Source: SIG672 sp045580325
Lineage (GTDB): Bacteria > Bacillota > Clostridia > Oscillospirales > CAG-272
Length of the DNA: 38,591 nt
Assembly (NCBI GenBank): GCA_045580325.1
Contig: JAZNNR010000024.1
Location: 1 to 38,591 of the forward strand
Direction: 5' to 3'
Position 1 is the first letter of the stretch; each line of letters begins with the position of its first letter. Below the pieces are notes generated by a model, which was not told the origin of the DNA, did not search any database, and was given only the letters and a program-made list of their open reading frames with translations. Position numbers and translations under genes: made by a program. Below, piece after piece: positions 23,936 through 31,371 of the stretch.

Positions 23936-24877
23936 ATGAACTCGAAAAGTATCACATCTTCCCTGCTTCTCCTGTTTGCCGCACTTATCTGGGGAAGCGC
24001 ATTTATAGCGCAGAGTCTTGGTATGGAGCACATAGGACCTCTGTCCTTTGTCTGTATCCGCTCGTTTATAGGATTTTTTGCGCTTATTCCCGTTCTTCTG
24101 GTCATACAAAAAATACAGAAAAAGAAGCTCCTTCCGAGCTGCGCTCCTCTTTCGGAAGGAGATACGAAAAAGGTAAAGCTTCCCAAAGCGATAAAGGGCG
24201 GTATTATCTGCGGAATATTCCTAACTCTTGGAATGGTAACCCAGCAGTACGGAATACTTTATCTGACCGAGGGTGGCGGCAACATCGGAAAAGCAGGATT
24301 TATAACCACAATGTATATTCTGATAGTCCCGATTCTCGGACTTTTCTTTAAGCAAAAGGTATCTCCGAGGCTGTGGATCTCGGTCGCGCTTGCAATAGTT
24401 GCGCTCTATCTTTTATCCGTTACCGACAGCTTCACGGTAAGCATCGGCGACAGTCTTCTTATCCTCAGCGCATTCGGCTTTGCCGCGCAGATACTCGCTG
24501 CAGACTATTTTGTTAAGGACGCGAGCGGAGTGCTGCTCTCCTGCTTGCAGTTCCTATTTTGTGCGCTTATAACGATTATTCCCGCGATACTCATAGAAAA
24601 CCCAACCCCCGAAACGATACTTCCCGCTTGGCAGAGTCTTGTTTATACGGGTGCTGTTTCAAGCGGTGTCGCCTTTACTCTGCAGATAGTCGCGCAGAAA
24701 AATCTTCACCCTGCCGTAGCGTCCCTGCTTATGAGTTGTGAGTCTGTTTTTGCCGTACTTTCGGGATTTATTATACTCGGTCAGGTTCCTTCGACGCACG
24801 AAATGATCGGCGCCGCTATTATGTTTGTCGCTATCATTATCGCACAGATACCTGTGAAAATAATTAAAAAGAATTAG
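23936..24877 (+). CDS. EamA-type (DMT superfamily) transporter
   Basis: A 313-residue inner-membrane protein with about ten helices and two EamA repeats, the first from residue 5 (LLLLFAALIWGSAFIAQSLG) and the second from about 170. PLSFVCIRSFIGFFALIPVLL is the usual second helix and RSF/Arg position. The hydrophilic loop around residues 60-80 (KKKLLPSCAPLSEGDTKKVK) is longer than usual. Such carriers export amino acids, nucleobases or other metabolites; the substrate cannot be told. ATG 23936 fits the family, but no ribosome site is seen close to it. A possible TATAAT is at 23868. The hairpin AGGGAA/TTCCCT follows the stop at about 24877-24902. Confidence 0.85.
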   Translation: MNSKSITSSLLLLFAALIWGSAFIAQSLGMEHIGPLSFVCIRSFIGFFALIPVLLVIQKIQKKKLLPSCAPLSEGDTKKVKLPKAIKGGIICGIFLTLGMVTQQYGILYLTEGGGNIGKAGFITTMYILIVPILGLFFKQKVSPRLWISVALAIVALYLLSVTDSFTVSIGDSLLILSAFGFAAQILAADYFVKDASGVLLSCLQFLFCALITIIPAILIENPTPETILPAWQSLVYTGAVSSGVAFTLQIVAQKNLHPAVASLLMSCESVFAVLSGFIILGQVPSTHEMIGAAIMFVAIIIAQIPVKIIKKN

Positions 24878-24939
24878 GGAACTTTTTGAAAAAATTTCCC
24901 TAAAACCCTCAAAAACTTTTCTAAAAGAGATTAAAATAA

Positions 24940-24969
24940 ATCGGTAACCTCGTGTGGTTGCCGATTTTT
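24940..24969 (+). terminator. Terminator after the EamA transporter
   Basis: ATCGGTAACC (24940-24949) pairs with GGTTGCCGAT (24956-24965), with one G-T pair, followed by TTTTTATTTTA. Confidence 0.8.
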
Positions 24970-25035
24970 ATTTTATGGAGCATATAGTTCTGTGAGTTTG
25001 AGTATAATATTATAAAATCAAAATTCGGAGGACAT

Positions 25036-25566
25036 ATGAAACGGTCTATTGGACTTTGGCAATTCGTCGGTTTTGGCGTAACCTCGCTCGGCGGTACTCT
25101 ACTGCATTTTTTATACGAGTGGACGGGTGAATCTATACTTCTTGCTCCCTTTTCGGGTGTTAACGAATCGACGTGGGAGCATATGAAGCTGCTTTTTGTA
25201 CCGCTGTTTATCTTTGCCATCGTGCAGAGTTTTTTCTTTAAAGAAAGAGCGGATTTTTGGTGCGTAAAGCTACGCGGAATACTTCTCGGAATTATCCTTA
25301 TACCCGTTCTTTTCTACACCTACAACGGAGTTATCGGCTCTTCGCCCGACTGGATAAATATCGCTATTTTCTTCATATCTGCGGCAATTTCTTATATTTA
25401 TGAAACGGCAGAGTTCAGACGCGAAACACTCTCCTGCAAATATCCGAAGGTGGCTTTTTTGTTGCTTTGTGCAGTTATGATTTTATTTGTGATATTTACC
25501 TTTTTCACGCCCGAAATTGGAATATTCGAAGATCCGATCACGGGAAAATATGGGATAGAGATATAA
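25036..25566 (+). CDS. DUF6512-like membrane protein
   Basis: A 176-residue integral membrane protein with about five helices, no signal peptide and no catalytic motif that I can name. The N-terminal part LHFLYEWTGESILLAPFSGVNESTWEHMKLLFVPLFIF is characteristic of a small clostridial family that I know as DUF6512; its role is unknown. GGAGG lies five bases before the start. It appears as a single gene between two terminators. Confidence 0.72.
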   Translation: MKRSIGLWQFVGFGVTSLGGTLLHFLYEWTGESILLAPFSGVNESTWEHMKLLFVPLFIFAIVQSFFFKERADFWCVKLRGILLGIILIPVLFYTYNGVIGSSPDWINIAIFFISAAISYIYETAEFRRETLSCKYPKVAFLLLCAVMILFVIFTFFTPEIGIFEDPITGKYGIEI

Positions 25567-25601
25567 AAAAGCCCCGACAGATTGAAAAAAGTCTGTCGGG
25601 G
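25565..25601. terminator. Bidirectional terminator
   Basis: CCCCGACAGA (25572-25581) pairs perfectly with TCTGTCGGGG (25592-25601). On the minus strand a run of six T follows, and on the plus strand ATCTTTATAT. It separates two convergent membrane-protein genes. Confidence 0.85.
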
Positions 25602-25640
25602 ATCTTTATATATTCGATAAACTGAAATCTATTGAACTTT

Positions 25641-26066
25641 TTATGCCTTTTTTGATTTATTATCAAGTTTCCAACCCCAAATAATTCCTAAGATGAACAA
25701 GACAAAAGAAGCTGGAATTATTAAAAACATTAGCCACATAAAAGCTCCACCGCATAATGCGATACCACCCAAAAATACTAAAACCGTAGCATCGATAACA
25801 ATACACGGAAAAAGTAACTTATTAAATCTACTGAATTTTAAAACATAATAATAGAGATGTATTGCAGCAAAAAAAGATGATATAATTGGAACAAATAACA
25901 ATATAGATATTATTTTTTCTTTCAGGCTTGGGGTAACATGTTCACCCGAATAGCCCTCACTTGTCAGACACCTTGGATATACAAAAACGGCTATACAAAA
26001 AATGGCAACTAAAATCAGCAAAAAGCAAAAAAATCCCAACAAATCTCTTTTTTGAATTTTATTCAT
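25641..26066 (-). CDS. Hypothetical small membrane protein
   Basis: A 141-residue protein with four predicted membrane helices: FCFLLILVAIFCIAVFVYP, then ISILLFVPIISSFFAAIHLYYYV, LLFPCIVIDATVLVFLGGIALCGG and LMFLIIPASFVLFILGIIWGW. The C-terminus is short and basic (KLDNKSKKA). The family is not known to me. AGGAGG lies seven bases before the start. The gene is A+T-rich compared with neighbours. It lies directly downstream of repeat copy A, whose internal promoter (26258-26286) would drive it. Confidence 0.7.
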   Translation of the reverse strand: MNKIQKRDLLGFFCFLLILVAIFCIAVFVYPRCLTSEGYSGEHVTPSLKEKIISILLFVPIISSFFAAIHLYYYVLKFSRFNKLLFPCIVIDATVLVFLGGIALCGGAFMWLMFLIIPASFVLFILGIIWGWKLDNKSKKA

Positions 26067-26129
26067 TTTAATTCCTCCATATATTGTAATTTTTATTGGT
26101 TCGACTATTTGTTAAGTGAAAATTTATCG

Positions 26130-26353
26130 TTTTGTTTATCGCCAATTTCGCCTTTGTATTACAAATGCGTAGGGCTTAACCTATACACAATGTAGGGGCG
26201 GATTCCATATCCGCCCGTATTGGGAGCATATGGAATGCTCCCCTACAATACAACCTCATTATAACACAAATCGGCAGAGGAAACAAGCCCCTGCCGAAAT
26301 TTGTAAAAATCCTTACGAGAAACCTCGCAATATGAATCTTTTAAATTTAAAGT
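26130..26353. repeat. 224-base direct repeat, copy A (terminator-promoter-palindrome)
   Basis: About 98% identical to 26829-27053 (I count about five differences, including one inserted base). On the minus strand its parts come in this order. First is a hairpin TTGCGAG/CTCGTAA with a T-run, just after the stop of the gene at 26353. Next is a CGGCAG/CTGCCG hairpin, then the promoter TTGTTT (26286-26281) and TATAAT (26263-26258) with a 17-base spacer. Last is a palindrome: outer TGTAGGGG/CCCCTACA (26191-26198 with 26240-26247) around GGGCGGAT/ATCCGCCC and GGGAGCAT/ATGCTCCC. It fills most of the 286-base gap from 26067 to 26352. No transposase is nearby. Confidence 0.92.
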
Positions 26354-26793
26354 TATTTCCATCCTTCGGCATTGCTTCCTGTTTCGTAAGACTTCGTAGT
26401 CATATACGGATAGTTGTCAGCGTCCTCTCCGTGTTTCATTGCCCACGCACGCATAGGAACATATAAAATAGCCTCGAATTCCATTTGCCATAAGTTATTG
26501 ATCGTTCCGTCTTTTGCTTTTTCATAGTACGCTTCGCCGTTAATCAATGCACAGCACCGAGAATAAAGAAACTCATCATCCGTTTGGGGATAGTACTTGC
26601 AAGCACGCTGAAAGATCTGTTTTGTGTCTAGTTCAAATAACAGCTCAGCCATAATCTCGTCAAAGCAAAAGATGGTTTCGTCAGATTGCTTAGCCAAATA
26701 CTCTATCAGAGGACGCAAAACCTTCTCATCATTACCTGACTCATTCCAATCACAAACCGTCATATTGATTTCAAAAAATTCTTTTCTGGTCAT
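26353..26793 (-). CDS. DUF4240-like protein
   Basis: A 146-residue cytoplasmic protein. The region EYLAKQSDETIFCFDEIMAELLFELDTKQIFQRACKYY and FLYSRCCALINGEAYYEKAKDG follows the pattern of DUF4240 (a conserved -SDEEI--FD-I--EL--EL--W- helix, then -F--FR-WLI--G---Y--A). That family is common as a short accessory protein and sometimes stands near toxin or immunity genes; its role is unproved. GGGGAGG lies about nine bases before the start. The gene lies exactly between two copies of a 224-base repeat: its stop touches copy A and its start is 35 bases from copy B, whose internal promoter would serve it. This suggests it was acquired, or copied with its flank, as a cassette. Confidence 0.7.
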   Translation of the reverse strand: MTRKEFFEINMTVCDWNESGNDEKVLRPLIEYLAKQSDETIFCFDEIMAELLFELDTKQIFQRACKYYPQTDDEFLYSRCCALINGEAYYEKAKDGTINNLWQMEFEAILYVPMRAWAMKHGEDADNYPYMTTKSYETGSNAEGWK

Positions 26794-26828
26794 ATAGTTA
26801 ATTTCCTCCCCTAATCTTCATAGATTGT

Positions 26829-27053
26829 TTTTGTTTATCGCCAATTTCGCCTTTGTATTACAAATGAGTAGGGCTTAACCTATACACAATGTAGGGGCGG
26901 ATTCCATATCCGCCCGTATCGGGAGCATATGGAATGCTCCCCTACAATACAACCTCATTATAACACAAATCGGCAGAGGAAACAATACCCCTGCCGAAAT
27001 TTGTAAAAATCCTTACGAGAAACCTCGCAATATGAATCTTTTAATTTTAAAGT
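26829..27053. repeat. 224-base direct repeat, copy B
   Basis: Same order of parts as copy A, offset by 699 to 700 bases. Its right end overlaps the last codon and stop of the DAP dehydrogenase gene. The internal promoter is TTGTTT (26985-26980) and TATAAT (26962-26957) on the minus strand, 17 bases apart. Confidence 0.92.
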
Positions 27054-28042
27054 AATTTTGCTCTGAGCTGTTCGGGTGTCATCGGGTGAAAATATGACGG
27101 TGCGACGTCAAAAAGCGTCTTACAGCCGTAAACTCCGTCCTCCTGCATACGATACACAGCTCGTGCAGATGCCACAAGCATACCTGAGGTAAACTCGGGG
27201 TTTGAGTCAAGCTTCAGCGAAAACTCAACAACGTGGTTGTTTTCATTTTCAAAGCCTGTACTACCGCTTCTTATAACCGATCCGCCGTGAGGAAGTCTTG
27301 CGTGATCTCTGCGAAGCTCTTCTTCACTTATAAAGTTGACTACCGTATTATAGTCGGCAAAGTAGTTGGGCATTTCCTTTATTTCGCGTTCAATACGAGA
27401 GAGATCCGCGCCCTCTTCAGCGACAACGTAGCATTCTCTTATATGCTTATCTCTTGCGCTGAGCGTCGGATTTTTTCCCGATCTCACCGCATCAAGCGAC
27501 TCGGCAACGGGAACGGTATATTGACGCGCATCCTTTACGCCGTCTATGCGGCGTATAGCATCCGAATGTCCTTGGCTGACTCCTCTTCCCCAAAAGGTAT
27601 AGGTTTCACCGTTTGGCACGGTAGCTTCCGCATACACGCGCATCAGAGAGAAAAGTCCCGGATCCCATCCCGAAGATATAATGGCTGTTTTTCTGCCCCT
27701 TTTCGCTGCTATATCCACATTGGAAAAGTGCTCGGGAATTTTTGCGTGTGTATCAAAGCTATCCACGACGCAGAAATCAAGAGCAAGCTCAGGGGTCTGA
27801 ACAGGCAGGTCGGTCGCGCTTCCTCCACAGAGAATGATAACGTCTATTCTGTCTTTGAAGGACAGAACGTCCTGCGCACGAAAAACGGGAATATTATTTC
27901 CGTGCGGCTTTACAGTAGCAGGGTCTCTGCGGGTGAATATCGCAACGAGCTCCATATCAGGACATTTGGATATTGCGGCTTCTACGCCACGGCCGATATT
28001 ACCGTAGCCGTAAACAGCCACCTTGATTTTGCTTTCTTTCAT
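27047..28042 (-). CDS. ddh: meso-Diaminopimelate dehydrogenase
   Basis: Makes meso-diaminopimelate in one NADPH-dependent step from tetrahydrodipicolinate, ammonia and the oxo acid form, bypassing the longer DapD/DapL routes. The 331 residues have the N-terminal Rossmann motif VAVYGYGNIGRGVE (9-22) and CGGSATDLPVQTPELA. The substrate region is FWGRGVSQGHSDAIRRIDGVKDARQYT, and NNHVVEFSLKLDSNPEFT is near the C-terminus. Length matches the Corynebacterium and Clostridium enzymes (about 320-330). AAGGA lies seven bases before the start. The upstream P-loop gene ends 46 bases before, so the two may share a promoter (28561-28589). The gene's stop lies within repeat copy B, which supplies its terminator. 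Confidence 0.95.
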   Translation of the reverse strand: MKESKIKVAVYGYGNIGRGVEAAISKCPDMELVAIFTRRDPATVKPHGNNIPVFRAQDVLSFKDRIDVIILCGGSATDLPVQTPELALDFCVVDSFDTHAKIPEHFSNVDIAAKRGRKTAIISSGWDPGLFSLMRVYAEATVPNGETYTFWGRGVSQGHSDAIRRIDGVKDARQYTVPVAESLDAVRSGKNPTLSARDKHIRECYVVAEEGADLSRIEREIKEMPNYFADYNTVVNFISEEELRRDHARLPHGGSVIRSGSTGFENENNHVVEFSLKLDSNPEFTSGMLVASARAVYRMQEDGVYGCKTLFDVAPSYFHPMTPEQLRAKLL

Positions 28043-28088
28043 ATAAAAATCCTTACTTAAGGTAAAATGCGTTTTTTCTTGATCCTAC

Positions 28089-28496
28089 TCAGATGTACTT
28101 CTTAACAGATTCGGGAAGGTCCTCTACTGTGCAGGAGGAAGTCATAAATACTTCAAAAGAGTTCTTTGTTGCAAGTGCGTCAAGCTCGAGAACGAACTGT
28201 TCGAAGGTTTCCATATTGTTTCCGCAAATCTTGAGTGCAGAGTCAACGAATACAGAAGTAATATCGTGGTTACTTGCATACATACCTGCAATAAATCCGT
28301 ACAGCGAAGCTGCAGAAGTTACATTATATTCATCAGTATCAACAAGACGTATGTGATACTTAATTTCGTGGATAAGTTTATCGCCTTTTTCAATACAAAC
28401 AACGCTACCCTTGGTTTCTTCGGCAGCAGTATTTGCACGCTCGATGAGAGTTTTGGTTTTTCCGGAGCCTTTAAGACCTACGACAAGTTTAATCAT
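28089..28496 (-). CDS. Small P-loop ATP-binding protein
   Basis: A 135-residue cytoplasmic protein with Walker A GLKGSGKTKT (8-17) at its very start and a Walker B-like strand DITSVFVDSALK about residue 80. It lacks the helicase or recombination motifs of larger P-loop families. Similar short proteins are widely kept in Clostridia and are often labelled only as ATP-binding or twitching-motility-like; I give no function. AGGAGG is seven bases before the start. It has a consensus promoter and lies just before ddh. Confidence 0.7.
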   Translation of the reverse strand: MIKLVVGLKGSGKTKTLIERANTAAEETKGSVVCIEKGDKLIHEIKYHIRLVDTDEYNVTSAASLYGFIAGMYASNHDITSVFVDSALKICGNNMETFEQFVLELDALATKNSFEVFMTSSCTVEDLPESVKKYI

Positions 28497-28560
28497 AACT
28501 GTCCTCCTGATTGTAATAGATTTTGTTACTTATAAAAGAGTTTTACTCTTCTACAAGGCT

Positions 28561-28589
28561 ATTTTACCATATTTTTGCAAATATGTCAA
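28561..28589 (-). promoter_or_regulatory. Promoter of the P-loop gene (and ddh)
   Basis: On the minus strand, TTGACA (28589-28584) and TAAAAT (28566-28561) with a 17-base spacer, about 65 bases before the start codon. Confidence 0.7.
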
Positions 28590-28637
28590 TAATCGTTTTA
28601 AACAATATAAAAATTTTATTGAAATTTTATGCTGTTT

Positions 28638-29978
28638 TTAGAGCTTCGCTTCGAGTTCCTTGCGGCGAGCCTCGTTTTCTGCACCGGGCTTGCCGAGAAG
28701 CGCGAACATATTCTTCTTATATTCTTCAACACCGGGCTGGTCAAAGGGGTTTATACCGAGAGTATATCCCGAAATTGCACAGCCAAGCTCGAAGAAGTAT
28801 ACGAGGTGTCCGAATTCGAATGCGCCGCGGCGCTCAAGCTCAAGAATGATATTGGGAGTCTTTCCGTCTGTATGCGCGATTGCGGTAGCCTTGAATGCTG
28901 TTCTGCAAACGTCGTGCATATCCTTACCTGCAAGGAAGTTAAGTCCGTCCGAGTTAGCTTCGTCGTAAGGGATTTCAACCGAGCGGCTCGAATTTACGAG
29001 GTCGATAACAGTTTCGAACATGATTCTGCTGCCTTCCTGAATGAACTGACCCATAGAGTGAAGGTCTGTTGTGAAAGCAACCGAAGAAGGAAGAATGCCC
29101 TTATTTTCTTTACCCTCAGACTCACCGTAGAGCTGCTTCCACCACTCTGCCGTCATAATGAGAGAGCTTTCGTAGGAAACAAAGAACTCAACGCTCTTGC
29201 CCTGTCTGTAAAGAATGTTACGTATAGCTGCATACTTATAGCAGTCGTTCTTATTTATGTCGCACTCAGAATATGCCTTTCTTGCGTCTGCCGCACCGTC
29301 CATCATAGCCTGAATATCAATTCCTGCTACTGCGATAGGAAGAAGTCCTACGGGAGTAAGTACAGAGTATCTGCCGCCTACATCGTCCGGTACAACGAAC
29401 GTTTCATAGCCTTCGTTATCGGAAAGCTCCTTGAGCTTACCGCGGCACTTATCGGTAGTAACGAATATACGGTCCTTTGCGCCTTCCTTGCCGTACTTCT
29501 TTTCGAGAAGCTCACGGAAAATACGGAAAGCGATCGCAGGCTCTGTCGTTGTTCCCGACTTAGAGATTACGTTTACACAAATATCGCGTCCCTCGCAGAT
29601 CTCAAGAAGCTCGGACATATTTGCCGCAGAAATATCGTTACCTGTGAAGTAAATGTCGGGTGTGTCTTTTTTAAGGTTGTTATAGTTTGCGCCCTTACAG
29701 AATTCGATTGCTGCTCTTGCGCCGAGGTAAGAGCCGCCGATTCCGATCACAACGAAAATGTCGCAAAGTCCTGCTATCTTCTTAGCAGCCTTCTGAATTC
29801 TTGCAAACTCTTCCTTATCGTAGTTTACGGGAAGGTCCTGCCAGCCGAGAAAATCGTTTCCGGGACCGTTTTTTGCATAAAGAGTATCGTGTGCGCGCTT
29901 TATATCGCCCTCGATGCTTTTATAGTCAGCCTCTGTAACTACGCCTGAAAGATATGTGTCTTTTAATTTGAGTACCAT
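28638..29978 (-). CDS. pgi: Glucose-6-phosphate isomerase
   Basis: Interconverts glucose 6-phosphate and fructose 6-phosphate in glycolysis. The 446 residues carry IGIGGSYLGARAAIEF (about 73-88), VISKSGTTTEPAIAFRIF (about 140-157), the second signature EIPYDEANSDGLNFLAGK, and the catalytic region VEFFVSYESSLIMTAEWWKQLYGESEG. The length is that of the short Gram-positive type (about 450). I chose ATG 29978, ten bases after GGAGG; the family begins near MVLKLKDTYL. Its promoter has a 15-base palindrome in the spacer. Its product feeds the PPi-phosphofructokinase at 14202. Confidence 0.96.
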   Translation of the reverse strand: MVLKLKDTYLSGVVTEADYKSIEGDIKRAHDTLYAKNGPGNDFLGWQDLPVNYDKEEFARIQKAAKKIAGLCDIFVVIGIGGSYLGARAAIEFCKGANYNNLKKDTPDIYFTGNDISAANMSELLEICEGRDICVNVISKSGTTTEPAIAFRIFRELLEKKYGKEGAKDRIFVTTDKCRGKLKELSDNEGYETFVVPDDVGGRYSVLTPVGLLPIAVAGIDIQAMMDGAADARKAYSECDINKNDCYKYAAIRNILYRQGKSVEFFVSYESSLIMTAEWWKQLYGESEGKENKGILPSSVAFTTDLHSMGQFIQEGSRIMFETVIDLVNSSRSVEIPYDEANSDGLNFLAGKDMHDVCRTAFKATAIAHTDGKTPNIILELERRGAFEFGHLVYFFELGCAISGYTLGINPFDQPGVEEYKKNMFALLGKPGAENEARRKELEAKL

Positions 29979-30015
29979 AAAGGAAATACCTCCGAAGATA
30001 TAATAATATAAATAT

Positions 30016-30044
30016 ATAATACTACATACTTCGGAAGTATTCAA
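30016..30044 (-). promoter_or_regulatory. pgi promoter with operator-like palindrome
   Basis: On the minus strand, TTGAAT (30044-30039) and TATTAT (30021-30016) with a 17-base spacer. The perfect inverted repeat ATACTTC-N-GAAGTAT (30026-30040) fills the spacer and touches the -35 box, a place where a repressor would block RNA polymerase. The regulator is unknown. Confidence 0.6.
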
Positions 30045-30063
30045 GAATATTTTGTTAAATTTA

Positions 30064-31287
30064 TCAAATAAAGAAATATTTTCTTAAAATTCTTCCGAAA
30101 ATTTGCGGAAGAGTTATCTTTTCAACGTCCTCAAGGACGTAAATATCGTCGCAGCCGAGCTCTGTGTCGCCCGACATATATCTTACCTTACCTACTACGT
30201 CCCCTTTTTTGAGCGGAGCTTCAAGCTTTTCGGGAAGCTCTACGACGCGAGTCGCGTTCTTTGCCTCGCTTTTTGAGCAGACGGTACCGAAGCTCTTATA
30301 TCCCACCGAAGCATAATCAGACGTTCCGTAGGACACCTTCAGCGGATCGAGTATCTCGGTATCAAAGGAAACGTAAGCGTAATTTGCAAAGCCAAAGTCG
30401 AGAAGCTTTGCAGAGGATTTATTGCGGTTTTCTCTTGTCGATGAGCCAAGAATTACCGCTATAAGCTCCATTCCGTCGCGCTCGGCTGTCGAGCTTATAC
30501 AGTACCCTGCCTTCGACGTAGAGCCTGTTTTGAGCCCTGTGCAGCCGCTATAATATCGGATCATTCGGTTAGTATTTGTCAGCGTAAATTCGCCGTTTCT
30601 TATCGTATCCTGCCATATGCCCGTAAACTCGAATATTATCTCGTGCTTCATAAGCTCGGCTGACATTATCGCTATATCCCTTGCGCTTGTAACGTGGTTT
30701 ACCGTATTATCGTCAAGTCCTGTGGGGTTCTCGAAATTTGTATTTACCATTCCGAGCTCCTTGGCGCGCTCGTTCATTTGCTGAACGAAAAGCTCCTCGC
30801 TTCCGCTTACAAGCTCTGCAAGGGCTGTCGCAACGTCGTTTGCCGAAGCTACTACGACAGATTTTATCATATCCCGTACTGTGAGCTGTTCGCCCGCCTC
30901 AAGATATATCTGCGAGCCTCCGATAGACGCCGCGTGCTCGCTTGCCGTAACGAGTGTATCAAGATTAAACGCGCCCGAGTCCATAGCCTCCATTGTGAGA
31001 AGCAGAGTCATTATCTTCGTAACCGACGCAGGAGAAAGCGCCGCATCTGCGTTTTCCTCATAAAGCACAGTACCTGTCTTCGCTTCCATAAGTATTGCCG
31101 CCTTGGCGTCAAGGTCAAGCCGTACGTCAAGAGATACCTCTTCGTCGTTTGGTCTGTCGTTTGGTGTGTCGGTAATATCTCCGTCCTCATAAACTCCGTC
31201 TGATGCGAGTACCGCGGGATTTGCAAAAAGCATTGCAAATATTATAATAACAGAAAGCAGTGATGATAATATTTTGTTTTTCTTCAT
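30064..31287 (-). CDS. D-alanyl-D-alanine carboxypeptidase (S11, DacF/PBP5-like)
   Basis: A low-molecular-weight penicillin-binding protein that removes the terminal D-Ala from peptidoglycan pentapeptides outside the cell. Of 407 residues, 1-29 form a signal peptide, and an acidic Asp-rich linker follows to about 55. The active-site motifs are S88-x-x-K91 (ASVTK), S148-A-N150 (ASAND) and K243-T-G (GLKTGSTSKAGYC). The C-terminus after about 330 is a PBP5-type beta domain, ending in an amphipathic segment (ITLPQIFGRILRKYFFI) for membrane binding. ATG 31287 has GGGGAG twelve bases before it; upstream ATGs have no site. No clear promoter is seen in the 84 bases between it and the ABC-F gene, only a terminator hairpin. 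Confidence 0.93.
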   Translation of the reverse strand: MKKNKILSSLLSVIIIFAMLFANPAVLASDGVYEDGDITDTPNDRPNDEEVSLDVRLDLDAKAAILMEAKTGTVLYEENADAALSPASVTKIMTLLLTMEAMDSGAFNLDTLVTASEHAASIGGSQIYLEAGEQLTVRDMIKSVVVASANDVATALAELVSGSEELFVQQMNERAKELGMVNTNFENPTGLDDNTVNHVTSARDIAIMSAELMKHEIIFEFTGIWQDTIRNGEFTLTNTNRMIRYYSGCTGLKTGSTSKAGYCISSTAERDGMELIAVILGSSTRENRNKSSAKLLDFGFANYAYVSFDTEILDPLKVSYGTSDYASVGYKSFGTVCSKSEAKNATRVVELPEKLEAPLKKGDVVGKVRYMSGDTELGCDDIYVLEDVEKITLPQIFGRILRKYFFI

Positions 31288-31326
31288 TACGTTTAGTTTC
31301 TCCCCTTTCATTTCATACCACAAAAT

Positions 31327-31367
31327 ATGCGGCGGCACAGGATTTTATAACCCTTATGCCGCCGCAT
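31327..31367 (-). terminator. Terminator after the ABC-F gene
   Basis: ATGCGGCGGCA (31327-31337) pairs perfectly with TGCCGCCGCAT (31357-31367), loop of 19 bases. On the minus strand ATTTTG follows. It lies only four bases after the ABC-F stop and 40 bases before the carboxypeptidase start. Confidence 0.75.
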
Positions 31368-31371
31368 AATC

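Noticed and set aside
26191..26247. Insertion sequence at the 224-base repeats
   Set aside because: There is no transposase, target-site duplication or terminal repeat at the ends of the 224 bases. The palindrome alone could be a MITE-like part, but this cannot be shown here.
28629..29948. Long plus-strand frame opposite pgi
   Set aside because: Same reason: antisense to a secure gene, odd composition, no start signal.
29979..30044. Second Tyr-rich leader before pgi (IIYLYYYIF)
   Set aside because: It is in frame with pgi itself, overlaps its promoter, and has no terminator. It comes from A+T-rich sequence.
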